Below are positions 1 to 39,302 of a stretch of 64,000 bases of DNA, in pieces. The first letter of the stretch is position 1. Each line of letters begins with the position of its first letter. The translations under genes and the position numbers were made by a program. Source of the DNA: Anthopleura xanthogrammica (Eukaryota; Cnidaria; Anthozoa; Actiniaria; Actiniidae); contig OZ025210.1 of the NCBI GenBank assembly GCA_964019055.1, forward strand, positions 7,149,547-7,213,546, read 5' to 3'. Under the pieces are notes generated by a model. The model worked only from the letters and a program-made list of their open reading frames with translations, ran no database searches and was not told where the DNA came from.

Positions 1-193
1 TTTGTTACTACAGTAAAGTGGATATGTAGATCATAACCTCGTTTATAAATAACTTGCTCGAACTCAGCCAAATTTTAGTATTTAATCATAATATTTAACA
101 AATGAAAGCAACACACACATACCATATCTTTGACCTTATCTGCGTGCCTTGTTTGTTTTGCTATTCAAGCTCCCACATATGTTTTTCGTTACA

Positions 194-265
194 TGACGTC
201 ACATGGAAGGAGATTTTAAAAAGAAACAGTCCTTCTTGTGACGTCACAGCAAAACATTGACGTCA
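194..265. promoter_or_regulatory. Cluster of three CRE octamers
   Basis: The palindrome TGACGTCA occurs perfectly three times, at 194-201, 239-246 and 258-265. This is the consensus site for CREB/ATF bZIP factors. The cluster lies about 1.2 kb upstream of the HELZ2-like start codon and about 700 bp upstream of the candidate 5' untranslated exon, so a promoter or enhancer role is possible. That is inference from motif and position only. Confidence 0.4.
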
Positions 266-429
266 TATCGAAGATCTCAGCAAGGGTGGTTGGAAAGAAA
301 AACCGACGGGCAAATAAAGATAAAGATCATCATTAAATCAAACCGTTTCTAGATGTTCCTTACAGGTCACGTGACCCTTATCTTTTCTTCCAAATTTCTC
401 GTACAACCCTCCTTTCCTAACCCCCTCCC

Positions 430-600
430 CCCTATCTTGTTATCTATCCAATCCTCCAGCTTTAGACCGCTTCAATCTATTTTTATAAATGCAGCTGAAT
501 TTGGAGAACAAAACAATAGATTCCAATTCTCAGGAGATTGAAATTGAGCTGCTTTGATGTCACGTGAAAGGGGTCTATATAAATACCAATTAAAATTTGA
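430..600. repeat. Dispersed repeat, MITE-like
   Basis: The stretch around 510-540 (AACAATAGATTCCAATTCTC) and the following AATTGAGCTGC and GGGGTCT motifs recur in the fold-back element at 8261-8390. It is therefore a diverged copy of the same non-autonomous repeat. It carries the TATATAAAT sequence at 576-584. Confidence 0.5.
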
Positions 601-1396
601 TCCAAACAAGATAAAAAAAAAATAAAATAAAAAAAAAAAAATAGCAAAAATACTGGTTGGCGCGAGGAGGGGCGTCAAACAAATTTGCATCAGGATTTTT
701 ATTTCCTTGAAAAATTCTAAATTCCAGTTTCAAAGGAAACATGTAATTCAGTTTGGGTTCCCTGTGGTATTCCCCATAATTTATTCACATGTCATTATGT
801 TAAATTTCTTGGAATTCTGAGCCAGGTTGTTGGAAAAGGAAAATATATTTTGAAAATCATCGACGTTGGTTCAAATGGATTCTCTTCCTTAAAGAAGTTC
901 TGCAGGCAATTCTTCATAGATAATGATTACAATGAACTTCAATACTTCAGCAGCTAAACAAGAATCACGGTAAGTCAGGCCAGTTTCGTCCTGTCCAGAC
1001 TATTATTTATATTCGTAAATCATTTTCTACTGACAGATTTCGGTTCGTAAAACGTTTTTCCTCGTTTCAGCAAATTCATATTCGAGCAAGCCTCAAAAAA
1101 TCTTCATAAAATATAATACTTTACCTTCATCAATCTATCTAGGACAAAGTCCGTCGGTAGCTTTGCTGATGTAAGGTTTCTTATAGCAAGAAAGGGCTTT
1201 GTCAAACGTGTTAAAATTAGCATATCAAAGCTAAATCCAAATAAATTTATCCAAGACGTACCGTACGTTATATCCATCATATTTTGATCGTGGAAAAAGG
1301 AGATTTCAGATATTATTATTTCTTTTTGGCCTTGGAAGAAGATTTAACTGAATATGTGACTAAACATTTTTGTTTCTTTAGATCAAATTTGAAGTG

Positions 1397-1411
1397 ATGT
1401 ATGAGACGTAA
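1397..1411 (+). promoter_or_regulatory. Short upstream ORF in the HELZ2-like 5' leader
   Basis: ATG TAT GAG ACG TAA sits 17 nt before the chosen start at 1428, inside the inferred first exon (acceptor 1380-1381). A four-codon upstream frame like this could lower initiation at the main start. It matters only if transcription starts upstream of it, which the sequence does not prove. Confidence 0.3.
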
Positions 1412-1427
1412 AATTTAATTTGAAAGT

Positions 1428-30173
<28,746 letters not shown>

Positions 30174-30365
30174 GTGTATTTCTGATGAATGCCAACAGTT
30201 TCCACCATTCAACAAATAACCCTGACAAGAATGATCTTAAGGTGTTTTTGTACCTGGTCAATTATTAGAGATTTAGGTTATGTTTTATCAAGCTGAACTA
30301 GTACTTTTCTCGAGAAAAAAACACCATCTAAAAAAATACCATATAGACCCTACTCGCCACTATGA

Positions 30366-30440
30366 ATTTCCAGTAGCTCAGTGGTTAGAGCGTCTGACAG
30401 GCAAGAAGAAGGTCACAGGATCGAATCCCGCCTGGATCTC
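30366..30440 (+). repeat. tRNA-like SINE head
   Basis: TAGCTCAGTGGTTAGAGCGT resembles a tRNA D arm and A box, and GGATCGAATCCC resembles a B box. The acceptor stem ends do not pair and there is no clear anticodon loop, so this is a SINE or tRNA pseudogene. It lies directly before the tandem duplication that starts at 30486. Confidence 0.55.
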
Positions 30441-31705
30441 GGATATTTTTCTGAGAAAAATTCAGCTCGATAAAAAATAATTTTAATCCCTAAAAATAAT
30501 TTTATTTTACTCTTTAATACGGATAATGCTTTTATCAAATCACTTATAAAATAAGTGAGATATAACGCGCTCGCTGATTGGCTGGCTTCCAATTATTTTT
30601 ATTTTATTCACAGCATACAACATTTGCGCTTAGCACCATAGGAAATATTAATATAAGCTATAATATATAAGATATAATAATTTTTTTTTTGATATAAGCA
30701 TGTATATAACCACTTTTGGAATTAGACTTTATAAGGGACCTCAAATATATATTTGAAATCAATATAAACGTACGCGTCTGCTTGTGTCTTTGTACTGTAA
30801 TATAAACAGCCAATAGCTACGCCTCGCGTACGAAAGCTTTAGTTGTCTTGTGCTCAGCAACCTTAATATAGGCTAGTTCCGAGATATGCTTCGCTTCTCA
30901 CGCACAAAGGTTTCAGTACGAGGCTCCGTGTTAATTAAATTTATTCTTTTCTCCTTTCATGAATCACTGAGCATTTAGCACGGAGCATCACACTGAAAAC
31001 TTTGTGAGTGACAAGCACGTCAAATCTTTCAAGTCGGCTATAGATCTTTCCCGAATTCACTTGAGTGACCACGAAACAATGGTTTCAAGTCGAGAATTAA
31101 CTAGATTCTTTTATTTATCAAGGCCAACCTCGACTTAAAACCATTGTTTTGTGATCATCCAAGCGAATTTTGGAAGGGTTTATTACCTAATTTTTGCCCT
31201 GAAGATGCACTAGAAGTACGAAAGCTCGGCATTTTAATCAAATAATCGTGGAAGAACATACGTACATATATTATAACCTCTCGACTTGTTTATATCACAG
31301 TACAAACCGCACGCGCGCGCGTTTTATACGTTTTCTTAAAATACATGCAATATCAAAGTGTAGATAAATCACGTCCTCTGTATAAAATAGTCGTGCGACA
31401 GACAGACACTCTTCACTCCGTCATTCACGGTGCAGGTCTTGATTCTACAGCATTTGAGATTACTTTTATCATATAGATTTCAGTGATTTTTTTAAAGGGC
31501 TTATAAAATGGATAAAATAGGTACATTTTTATTTTAAGCGATCAAAAAGCAAGCGCAGGCAGGGAAAGTTTACATTTATCCCACGCTATAAGTGTCTGCT
31601 GTTAAAACTGTAACAAAATATATATCTCTGTCGAAATCCTATCATAGCTTTTTCTGGGTTTTCTTGTTGCTTTTGTCGTGTTTTTCAAAATTTTGTGCTT
31701 TATAC

Positions 31706-31863
31706 ACCGAATTGAAATATGACGACCAATTTGAATAACTATTTTTCTTGACTGACTAGCCTCATAATCACTGGGAAATATAAAAGCATTTTTACATGTA
31801 TGAGTGGCTAGTCAGTTGAGAACAATAGTTATTCAAATTGGTCGTCATATTTCGATTTGGCGT
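31706..31863. repeat. Fold-back MITE, copy 1
   Basis: Arms of about 60 bp: GAAATATGACGACCAATTTG at the left and its complement at the right, around a loop near 31780. The same element is at 35914-36073 in copy 2. Confidence 0.8.
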
Positions 31864-32407
31864 ATGCTTCCCTGGTTCTTTACACAAGTCATGCTACCCT
31901 GCTACGTTTGTGGCGTTTGCCATTTCAATCATCTACCAAACCAGGAAAAAAATACGATGAAAACACTTCATAAATAATTAGACTTAATGTTTTTACGAAT
32001 ATCTGTTGTTAATCTAAAGACGTTTACCGTGAAATGCATTTTATTATAGTCATTGCTGTTATCATTTTTATCGCAATAAATGAAGGATTTAATCAGCACT
32101 GTTCACGATAATGGGTTTATCATCAGGGGTCAAACGGGAGATTTTTGATTTTGAGAGTATGGCTGAAAAACCAACTAGATAGCCTAACAAACCTTGTTTG
32201 AATTGGTGAGTTGATTTACAGCCGTTCTCAGTCACATGTGCAGGTTAACGTTCGAAAAAAAATAGTCTCGCTATACAGACGTTAACTTGGTATAAATTTC
32301 AGTTCGAAACAAATTTAAAGGTAAAAATTGAAAAACTGAAAACCATTAATTTAGTACAAAATACAAACAAATGAATGGAACGATGTCGAGCTTTGGTGTT
32401 GGGTTGA

Positions 32408-32633
32408 TGACGTCAATGACGCTTAAAGTGATTCGTAGCACTTATGAAACTTCCTTTCCTACTTTCTTTTGAATACCTGCAAAATTGAAAAACAATGAAA
32501 ATTTAAAATTCAAGACGAATAAAACTTTTAACGATTTTTTTAAAATATCATTTTGTATGCTTCTATTTTGGATAAACTGTCAGTTGCTTATTATTCTCAA
32601 ATACCAGCTGCCTATGGATGCTCATATATAAAA
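32408..32633 (+). promoter_or_regulatory. CRE and TATA box upstream of GPCR copy 1
   Basis: TGACGTCA at 32408-32415 and TATATAAAA at 32625-32633. The TATA box is 88 bp before the ATG, a plausible promoter spacing with a short leader. Both motifs are conserved in copy 2. Confidence 0.45.
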
Positions 32634-32720
32634 TTGGTTGTTTAAGAAGTGAAGAATTTGGAATGAGAACATTTTCTATTGCCTCTCATCTTTAAGAACC
32701 ATACTTGCTGACCTTTGAAC

Positions 32721-33655
32721 ATGACCAAAAATATTACTGAACCTCTTGCTTCAAATCTATTGTGTCCAATCTCGGTAGATTATGAACCATACAACATCAG
32801 CAACTATCCTAAGTCAGCCATGCCAACATGGATCGCCACCAATATCATCAGTTTTGTCGTCGCTTTTCCAACATTTTACATCAATCTGTTGGTTATTTGG
32901 ACCATACTTGAAAAAGAGAACCTCAGATCTACCAGCTATAATCTGCTGCTTGCCATCCTCGCCCTGACTGATTTGCTGGTGGGACTTGTGGTACAACCAC
33001 TTTTTAATGTTGCACATCTTTGTGGTCTACTGAGATGTCCATACGGCTGCAATTTAGTTGTTGTATACGCCATTTCAGTGATTTTTTGCGTTGGATGGTC
33101 TATTTCTACCTTAGCGATCATCAGCGTGGAAAGATACTTGTCTATAGAGTATCCATTGTACTACAGTACACATGTCACTACCAAGTAGTAGTAGTCTGGG
33201 ATTTGATGCCGCTGTTACTTGTGATGAGTAGATTGCAATTCAATGATTCTTACAAGATAAGACAAGCACCGTTGGGAGTGTCTTTCGGTCTAGGCGTCGT
33301 TATTATCTTCTTCTGTCTGACAAAAGTAAACCTAACCGCCCGTCGTCCGATGAGAGCCATCAACATCCAACAAGCAGCCGTACAACCAACATCAATCCAG
33401 AACAGTATCAAGGAATACAAACGTACTTTCACATTAGGGTTTTTAGCACTAGCATCAGTGTTCTTTTACCTCCCAACATTCATTATCAAAATTATTGGTG
33501 TTACCAAAGGCAAAGAATGGAATGAAGACTTCAAATACATATCCCAACATATCTTCTTAACATTTCTTCACCTTCAGTCCCTCGTCAACCCTCTCATCTT
33601 ATCTCTTCGTCTTTCGTATATCCTAGCTGGTGTCAAGAAAAAACTATGGTGGTAA
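32721..33655 (+). pseudogene. Class A GPCR pseudogene (frameshifted tandem copy)
   Basis: Almost identical to the intact receptor at 36932-37882 up to the end of intracellular loop 2. At 33186 a net 16-bp deletion relative to copy 2 replaces AAAATGATAGTAGCGACTGC with a short TAG repeat. This gives an immediate in-frame stop and shifts the frame, removing the start of TM4. The rest, from TM4 to the C-terminus, is preserved in another frame to a stop at 33655. Only the first 155 residues (TM1-TM3) could be made from the ATG at 32721. It could also be a polymorphic null allele or an assembly error. AATAAA follows at 33854-33859. Confidence 0.8.
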
Positions 33656-35913
33656 AACATGCAGGACAAAAAGCAACTCACTCCAACGGGACATTGTTTT
33701 GATCAGAAAGTCAAAATCACTAAAAATGAGAACTGTATGAGTAACAAGACTACAACAAAACTTGTCAGTAGCATTGGGGACATTCTGAGCTTGTATTATG
33801 CCCAATAAGATTTTCAGAAAATAATTACTATGTACTCAGCGCGCCACCCTTAAAATAAATAATTATTCTACATCAAATAGATATGGATACCATTTTTCAG
33901 AGACTGAATGGGCCCGGGTTTAAATTTAGCGAAAGTGCTACTTTGAATAATTTCGTTCAAAGCTCAATTAGGCAGAAACTTCGCTGAAATAACGTTTAAG
34001 GGTTGCATAGTGACTAGTTAAATTTGTTCTCCGATGTCGCAAACAACGCGCGGAAAACAAACCTAAAAACTCTGTCATCTGATGAATTTCTCAGCACAAT
34101 GAGTTATTGACAATAACAGAAAGTTTATTCAGTAAATAATCAGCTTGTTAAAGAATGGCTTTTCTGATTCACGAGACTTCGTGACGAGTTCGGGGAGAGA
34201 GTAAAAAGGAAATTTGTAAGGAAGGACAATTTTGTCGGAAATTAATCAGACACCGCCCACATATTCGAATGTGTCTCAATTTGAGTCTTCCTTCGGTTTG
34301 TATAGGTTTTTAATTTATTTCAAATTTTTTATAAAATTTTCGTCTCGGTTTTAAGAGGTGAAGTTTAAGCATTAACAGGGCTTCCATTTCTGCCTCCATC
34401 TTGAGATGTAACTTGTCTTTGGAGTACAAGATGAAGCGCATTTTTACACTGAACTCTTCTAAAAGTTGTTTACTCCGTTTGTTCAATCTTGATTCAAATC
34501 TTGGGTAAAATATCAACTGTGGAAGTGCTATTTAATGCCGAATAAAACCATTTTTTTCGTCGAGATGCCATTATTATCGCAACCGGAGAGGTATAAACCT
34601 TTAATTGTCACATGATCTAATAGACCAATCACAATCAAATCTACACAATTGCTTGATTGACAGGGTAAATTAAAAATCATGAATAATAAGCTCCGCCCAA
34701 AATGATTCGGAATTTCTGGCGATGATCCCTAAAAATAATCTTATTTTACTCTTTAATACGAATAATGCTTTTATCAAATCACTTATAAAATAAGTGAGAA
34801 TTATTTTTATTTCATTCACAGCATACAACATTTGCGCTTAGCACCATAGGAAATATATAAGCTATAATATATAAGATATAATTTTTTTTTTTTGATATAA
34901 GCATGTACATAACCTCTTTTGGAATTAGACTTTATAAGGGACCTCAAATATATATTTGAAATCAATATAAACGCACGCGTCTGCTTGTGTCTTTGTACTG
35001 TAATATAAACAGCCAATAGCTACGCCTCGCGTACGAAAGCTTTAGTTGTCTTGTGCTCAGCAACCTTAATATAGGCTAGTTCCGAAATATGCTTCGCTTC
35101 TCACGCACAAAGGTTTCAGTACGAGGCTCCGTGCTAAATTAAATTTATTCTTTTCTCCTGTCACGAATCACTGAGCATTTAGAACGTTGTCTCACAATGA
35201 ATCCTTTATGAGCGACAAGCACATCAAATCTTTGAAGTCGGCTATAGACATTCCCGAATTCACTTGAGTGACCACGAAACAATGGTTTCAAGTCGAGAAT
35301 TAACTAGATTCTTTTATTTATCAAGGCCAACCTCGACTTAAAACCATTGTTTCGTGATCATCCAAGTGAATTTTGGAGGGGTTTATTACTTACTTTTTGC
35401 CCTGAAGATGCACTAGAGGTGCGATAGCTCGGCATCTTAATCAAATAATCGTGGAAGAAGCATGCGTACATATATTATAACCTCTCGACTTGTTTATATC
35501 GCAGTACAAACCGCACGCGCGTGCGTTTTATACGTTTTCTTAAAATACATGCAATATCAAAGTGTAGATCAATAAACCACGTCCTTTGTATAAAATAGTC
35601 GTGCGACAGACAGACACTCTTCACTCCGTCATTCACGGTGCAGGTCTTGATTCTACAGCATTTGAGATTACTTTTATCATATAGATTTCAGTGATTTTTT
35701 TAAAGGGCTTATAAAATGGATAAAATAGGTACATTTTTATTTTAAGCGATCAAAAAGCAAGCGCAGGCAGGGAAAGTTTACATTTATCCCACGCTATAAG
35801 TGTCTGCTGTTAAAACTGTAACAAAATATATATCTCTGTCGAAATCCTATCATAGCTTTTTCTGGGTTTTCTTGTTGCTTTTGTCGTGTTTTTCAAAATT
35901 TTGTGCTTTATAC

Positions 35914-36073
35914 ACCGAATTGAAATATGACGACCAATTTGAATAACTATTTTTCTTGACTGACTAGCCTCATAATCACTGGGAAATATAAAAGCATTTT
36001 AACAAGTACGTATGAGAGGCTAGTCAGTTGAGAACAATAGTTATTCAAATTGGTCGTCATATTTCGATTTGGC
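35914..36073. repeat. Fold-back MITE, copy 2
   Basis: Duplicate of the element at 31706-31863, with a few extra bases in the loop. Confidence 0.8.
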
Positions 36074-36619
36074 GTATGCTTCCCTGGTTCTTTACACAAG
36101 TCATGCTACCCTGCTACGTTTGTGGCGTTTGCCATTTCAATCATCTACCAAACCAGGAAAAAAATACGATGAAAACACTTCATAAATAATTAGACTTAAT
36201 GTTTTTACGAATATCTGTTGTTAATCTAAAGACGTTTACCGTGAAATACATTTTATTATAGTCATTGCTGTTATCATTTTTATCGCAATAAATGAAGGAT
36301 TTAATCAGCACTGTTCACGATAATGGGTTTATCATCAGGGGTCAAACGGGAGATTTTTGATTTTGAGAGTATGGCTGAAAAACCAACTAGATAGCCTAAC
36401 AAACCTTGTTTGAATTGGTGAGTTGATTTACAGCCGTTCTCAGTCACATGTGCAGGTTAACGTTCGAAAAAAAATAGTCTCGCTATACAGACGTTAACTT
36501 GGTATAAATTTCAGTTCGAAACAAATTTAAAGGTAAAAATTGAAAAACTGAAAACCATTAATTTAGTACAAAATACAAACAAATGAATGGAACGATATCG
36601 AGCTTTGGTGTTGAGTTGA

Positions 36620-36844
36620 TGACGTCAATGACGCTTAAAGTGATTCGTAAAATTATGAAACTTCCTTTCCTACTTTCTTTTGAATACCTGCAAAATTGAA
36701 AAACAATGAAAATTTAAAATTCAAGACGAATAAAATTTTTAACGATTTTTTTAAAATATCATTTTGTATGCTTCTATTTTGAATAAACTGTCAGTTGCTT
36801 ATTGTTCTCAAATACCAGCTGCCTATGGATGCTCATATATAAAA
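36620..36844 (+). promoter_or_regulatory. CRE and TATA box upstream of the intact GPCR
   Basis: TGACGTCA at 36620-36627 and TATATAAAA at 36836-36844, 88 bp before the ATG. CREB/ATF control is inferred from the octamer only. Confidence 0.45.
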
Positions 36845-36931
36845 TTGGTTGTTTAAGAAGTGAAGAATTTGGAATGAGAACATTTTCTATTGCCTCTCAT
36901 CTTTAAGAACCATACTTGCTGACCTTTGAAC

Positions 36932-37882
36932 ATGACCAAAAATATTACTGAACCTCTTGCTTCAAATCTATTGTGTCCAATCTCGGTAGATTATGAACCA
37001 TACAACATCAGCAACTATCCTAAGTCAGCCATGCCAACATGGATCGCCACCAATATCATCAGTTTTGTCGTCGCTTTTCCAACATTTTACATCAATCTGT
37101 TGGTTATTTGGACCATACTTGAAAAAGAGAACCTCAGATCTACCAGCTATAATCTGCTGCTTGCCATCCTCGCCCTGACTGATTTGCTGGTGGGACTTGT
37201 GGTACAACCACTTTTTAATGTTGCACATCTTTGTGGTTTACTGAGATGTTCATACGCCTGTAATTTAGTTGTCGTGTACGCCATTTCAGTGATTTTTTGC
37301 GTTGGATGGTCTATTTCTACCTTAGCGATCATCAGCGTGGAAAGATACTTGTCTATAGAGCATCCTTTGTACTACAGTACACATGTCACTACCAAGAAAA
37401 TGATAGTAGCGACTGCAGTAGTCTGGGTTTTGATGCCACTGTTACTCGTGATGAGTAGATTGCAATTCAATGATTCTTATAAGATAAGACAAGCACCGTT
37501 GGGAGTGTCTTTCGGTCTAGGCGTCGTTATTATCTTCTTCTGTCTGACAAAAGTAAACCTAACCGCCCGTCGTCAGATGAGAGCCATCAACATCCAACAA
37601 GCAGCTGTACAACCAACATCAATCCAGAACAGTATCAAGGAATACAAACGTACTTTCACATTAGGGTTTTTAGCACTAGCATCAGTGTTCTTTTACCTCC
37701 CAACATTCATTATCAAAATTATTGGTGTTACCAAAGGCAAAGAATGGAATGAAGACTTCAAATACATATCCCAACATATCTTCTTAACATTTCTTCACCT
37801 TCAGTCCCTCGTCAACCCTCTCATCTTATCTCTTCGTCTTTCGTATATCCTAGCTGGTGTCAAGAAAAAACTATGGTGGTAA
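36932..37882 (+). CDS. Class A (rhodopsin-like) GPCR, single exon, atypical motifs
   Basis: A complete 316-residue, intronless receptor; the start is the first ATG, 88 bp after a TATA box. Seven hydrophobic segments are visible. The N-terminus has N-glycosylation sites (NIT, NIS). TM1 carries the conserved Asn (YINLLVIW) and TM2 the conserved Asp (LALTDLL). The DRY motif is ERY (VERYLSIEHP), TM6 has YLP in place of WxP, and TM7 has NPLIL in place of NPxxY. Loop 2 between TM4 and TM5 is very short (about 15 residues). The ligand cannot be named; the layout recalls the large cnidarian-expanded amine/adenosine/melanocortin-like groups. AATAAA is at 38079-38084. Its upstream tandem twin is broken. 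Confidence 0.85.
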   Translation: MTKNITEPLASNLLCPISVDYEPYNISNYPKSAMPTWIATNIISFVVAFPTFYINLLVIWTILEKENLRSTSYNLLLAILALTDLLVGLVVQPLFNVAHLCGLLRCSYACNLVVVYAISVIFCVGWSISTLAIISVERYLSIEHPLYYSTHVTTKKMIVATAVVWVLMPLLLVMSRLQFNDSYKIRQAPLGVSFGLGVVIIFFCLTKVNLTARRQMRAINIQQAAVQPTSIQNSIKEYKRTFTLGFLALASVFFYLPTFIIKIIGVTKGKEWNEDFKYISQHIFLTFLHLQSLVNPLILSLRLSYILAGVKKKLWW

Positions 37883-39207
37883 AACATGCAGGACAAAAAG
37901 CAACTCACTCCAACGGGATATAGTTTTGATCAGAAAGTCAAAATCACTAAAAATGAGAACTGTATTAGTGACAAGACTACAACAAAACTTGTCAGTACCA
38001 TTGGGAACATTCTGAGCTTGTATTATGCCCAATAAGATTTTCAGAAAATAATTACTATGTACTCAGCGCCACCCTTAAAATAAATAATTATTCTACATCA
38101 AATAGATATGGATACCATTTTTCAGAGACTGAATGGGCCCGGGTTTAAATTTAGCGAAAGTGCTACTTTGAATAATTTCGTTCAAAGCTCAATTAGGCAG
38201 AAACTTCGCTGAAATAACGTTTAAGGGTTGCATAGTGACTAGTTAAATTTGTTCTCCGATGTCGCAAACAACGCGCGGAAAACAAACCTAAAAACTCTGT
38301 CATCTGATGAATTTCTCAGCACAATGAGTTATTGACAATAACAGAAAGTTTATTCAGTAAATAATCAGCTTGTTAAAGAATGGCTTTTCTGATTCACGAG
38401 ACTTCGTGACGAGTTCGGGGAGAGAGTAAAAAGGAAATTTGTAAGGAAGGACAATTTTGTCGGAAATTAATCAGACACCGCCCACATATTCGAATGTGTC
38501 TCAATTTGAGTCTACCTTCGGTTTGTATAGGTTTTTAATTTATTTTAAATTTTTTATAAAATTTTCGTCTCGGTTTTAAGAGGTGAAGTTTAAGCATTAA
38601 CAGGGCTTCCATTTCTGCCTCCATCTTGAGATGTAACTTGTCTTTGGAGTACAAGATGAAGCGCATTTTCACACTGAACTCTCCTAAAAGTTGTTTACTC
38701 CGTTTATTCAATCTTGATTCAAATCTTGGGTAAAATATCAACTGTGGAAGTGCTATTTAATGCCGAATAAAACCATTTTTTTCGTCGAGATGCCATTATT
38801 ATCGCAAACGGAGAGGTATAAACCTTTAATTGTCACATGATCTAATAGACCAATAACAATCAAATCTACACAATTGCTTGATTGACAGGGTAAATTAAAA
38901 ATCATGAATAATAAGCTCCGCCCAAAGTGATTCGGAATTTCTGGCGATGCTGTTCAGTGTTACGCGAAATGTTTCGCTGAGACACAAAACGTTGTCAATA
39001 TGTCAATCTTTTATTTACTTATTTATTTTTGTTTTCTTTTTAACATTTTTAGACAATTTATTCATTTTGTGTACTGCATACTGCATCTGTGTTCATGACT
39101 ACTACTACCCACTGGAATTATTAATATTATACAACAATGGATCTACTTGAACAAAAACTTAGTTACCACTTAGAAACCTCAAAATATAAACAACTGATGT
39201 TTGTCGG
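37883..39207. other. GPCR 3' flank and intergenic region
   Basis: No gene seen. The first part, to 38949, is the end of the duplicated unit, including a minus-strand 68-codon frame (38535-38741) that has a twin in copy 1 but no recognisable features. The remainder is AT-rich sequence leading to gene A. Confidence 0.5.
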
Positions 39208-39245
39208 TATAAATGGAACAATGTTCACATAGAGATTCATTCACT
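39208..39245 (+). promoter_or_regulatory. Core promoter of PAN-EGF gene A
   Basis: TATAAAT at 39208-39214, with an initiator-like TCATTC about 30 bp downstream. The same arrangement is kept at genes B and D. This start would put the upstream ATG at 39213 outside the mRNA. Confidence 0.5.
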
Positions 39246-39302
39246 TTGTCTACGTTGAAGCTTAAAGGTAAAATATCAATTTTGAACCTACGCCATCTAA
39301 AG

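Larger units (their letters stand above)
1..1381. other. Upstream region of the HELZ2-like gene
   Basis: No convincing coding exon is seen here; short open frames lack splice partners. The stretch holds three CRE octamers (194-265), a dispersed repeat (about 430-600) and an A-rich tract (608-640). A possible 5' untranslated exon ends at 969, where ATCACG is followed by GTAAGT, and could splice to an acceptor at 1380-1381 (TTTCTTTAG). A TATATAAAT box lies at 576-584, but inside the dispersed repeat, so its role is doubtful. The transcription start is not known. Confidence 0.5.
30486..34724. repeat. Tandem segmental duplication, copy 1 (GPCR pseudogene unit)
   Basis: This 4,239-bp unit starts ATCCCTAAAAATAATTTTAT and ends GGAATTTCTGGCGATG, where copy 2 begins with the same start sequence. 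Flanks, fold-back elements and the GPCR all match copy 2 closely, with scattered substitutions and small indels, so the duplication is recent. Apart from the GPCR no other gene is seen. The 2.2 kb upstream of the receptor holds fold-back elements at about 31070-31150 and 31706-31863. Confidence 0.9.
34725..38949. repeat. Tandem segmental duplication, copy 2 (intact GPCR unit)
   Basis: A 4,225-bp direct repeat of 30486-34724. Both junctions are sharp (GGCGATG followed by the unit start at 34725, and by unrelated sequence after 38949). It contains the intact receptor, its promoter motifs and the second copies of the fold-back elements (about 35270-35358 and 35914-36073). Confidence 0.9.

Noticed and set aside
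30366..30440. Functional tRNA gene
   Set aside because: A- and B-box-like motifs are present but no paired acceptor stem or clear anticodon loop; fits a SINE head.
34310..34516. 68-codon minus-strand frame repeated at 38535-38741
   Set aside because: Its presence twice is due to the tandem duplication; no domain, no promoter and low-complexity Lys/Leu composition.
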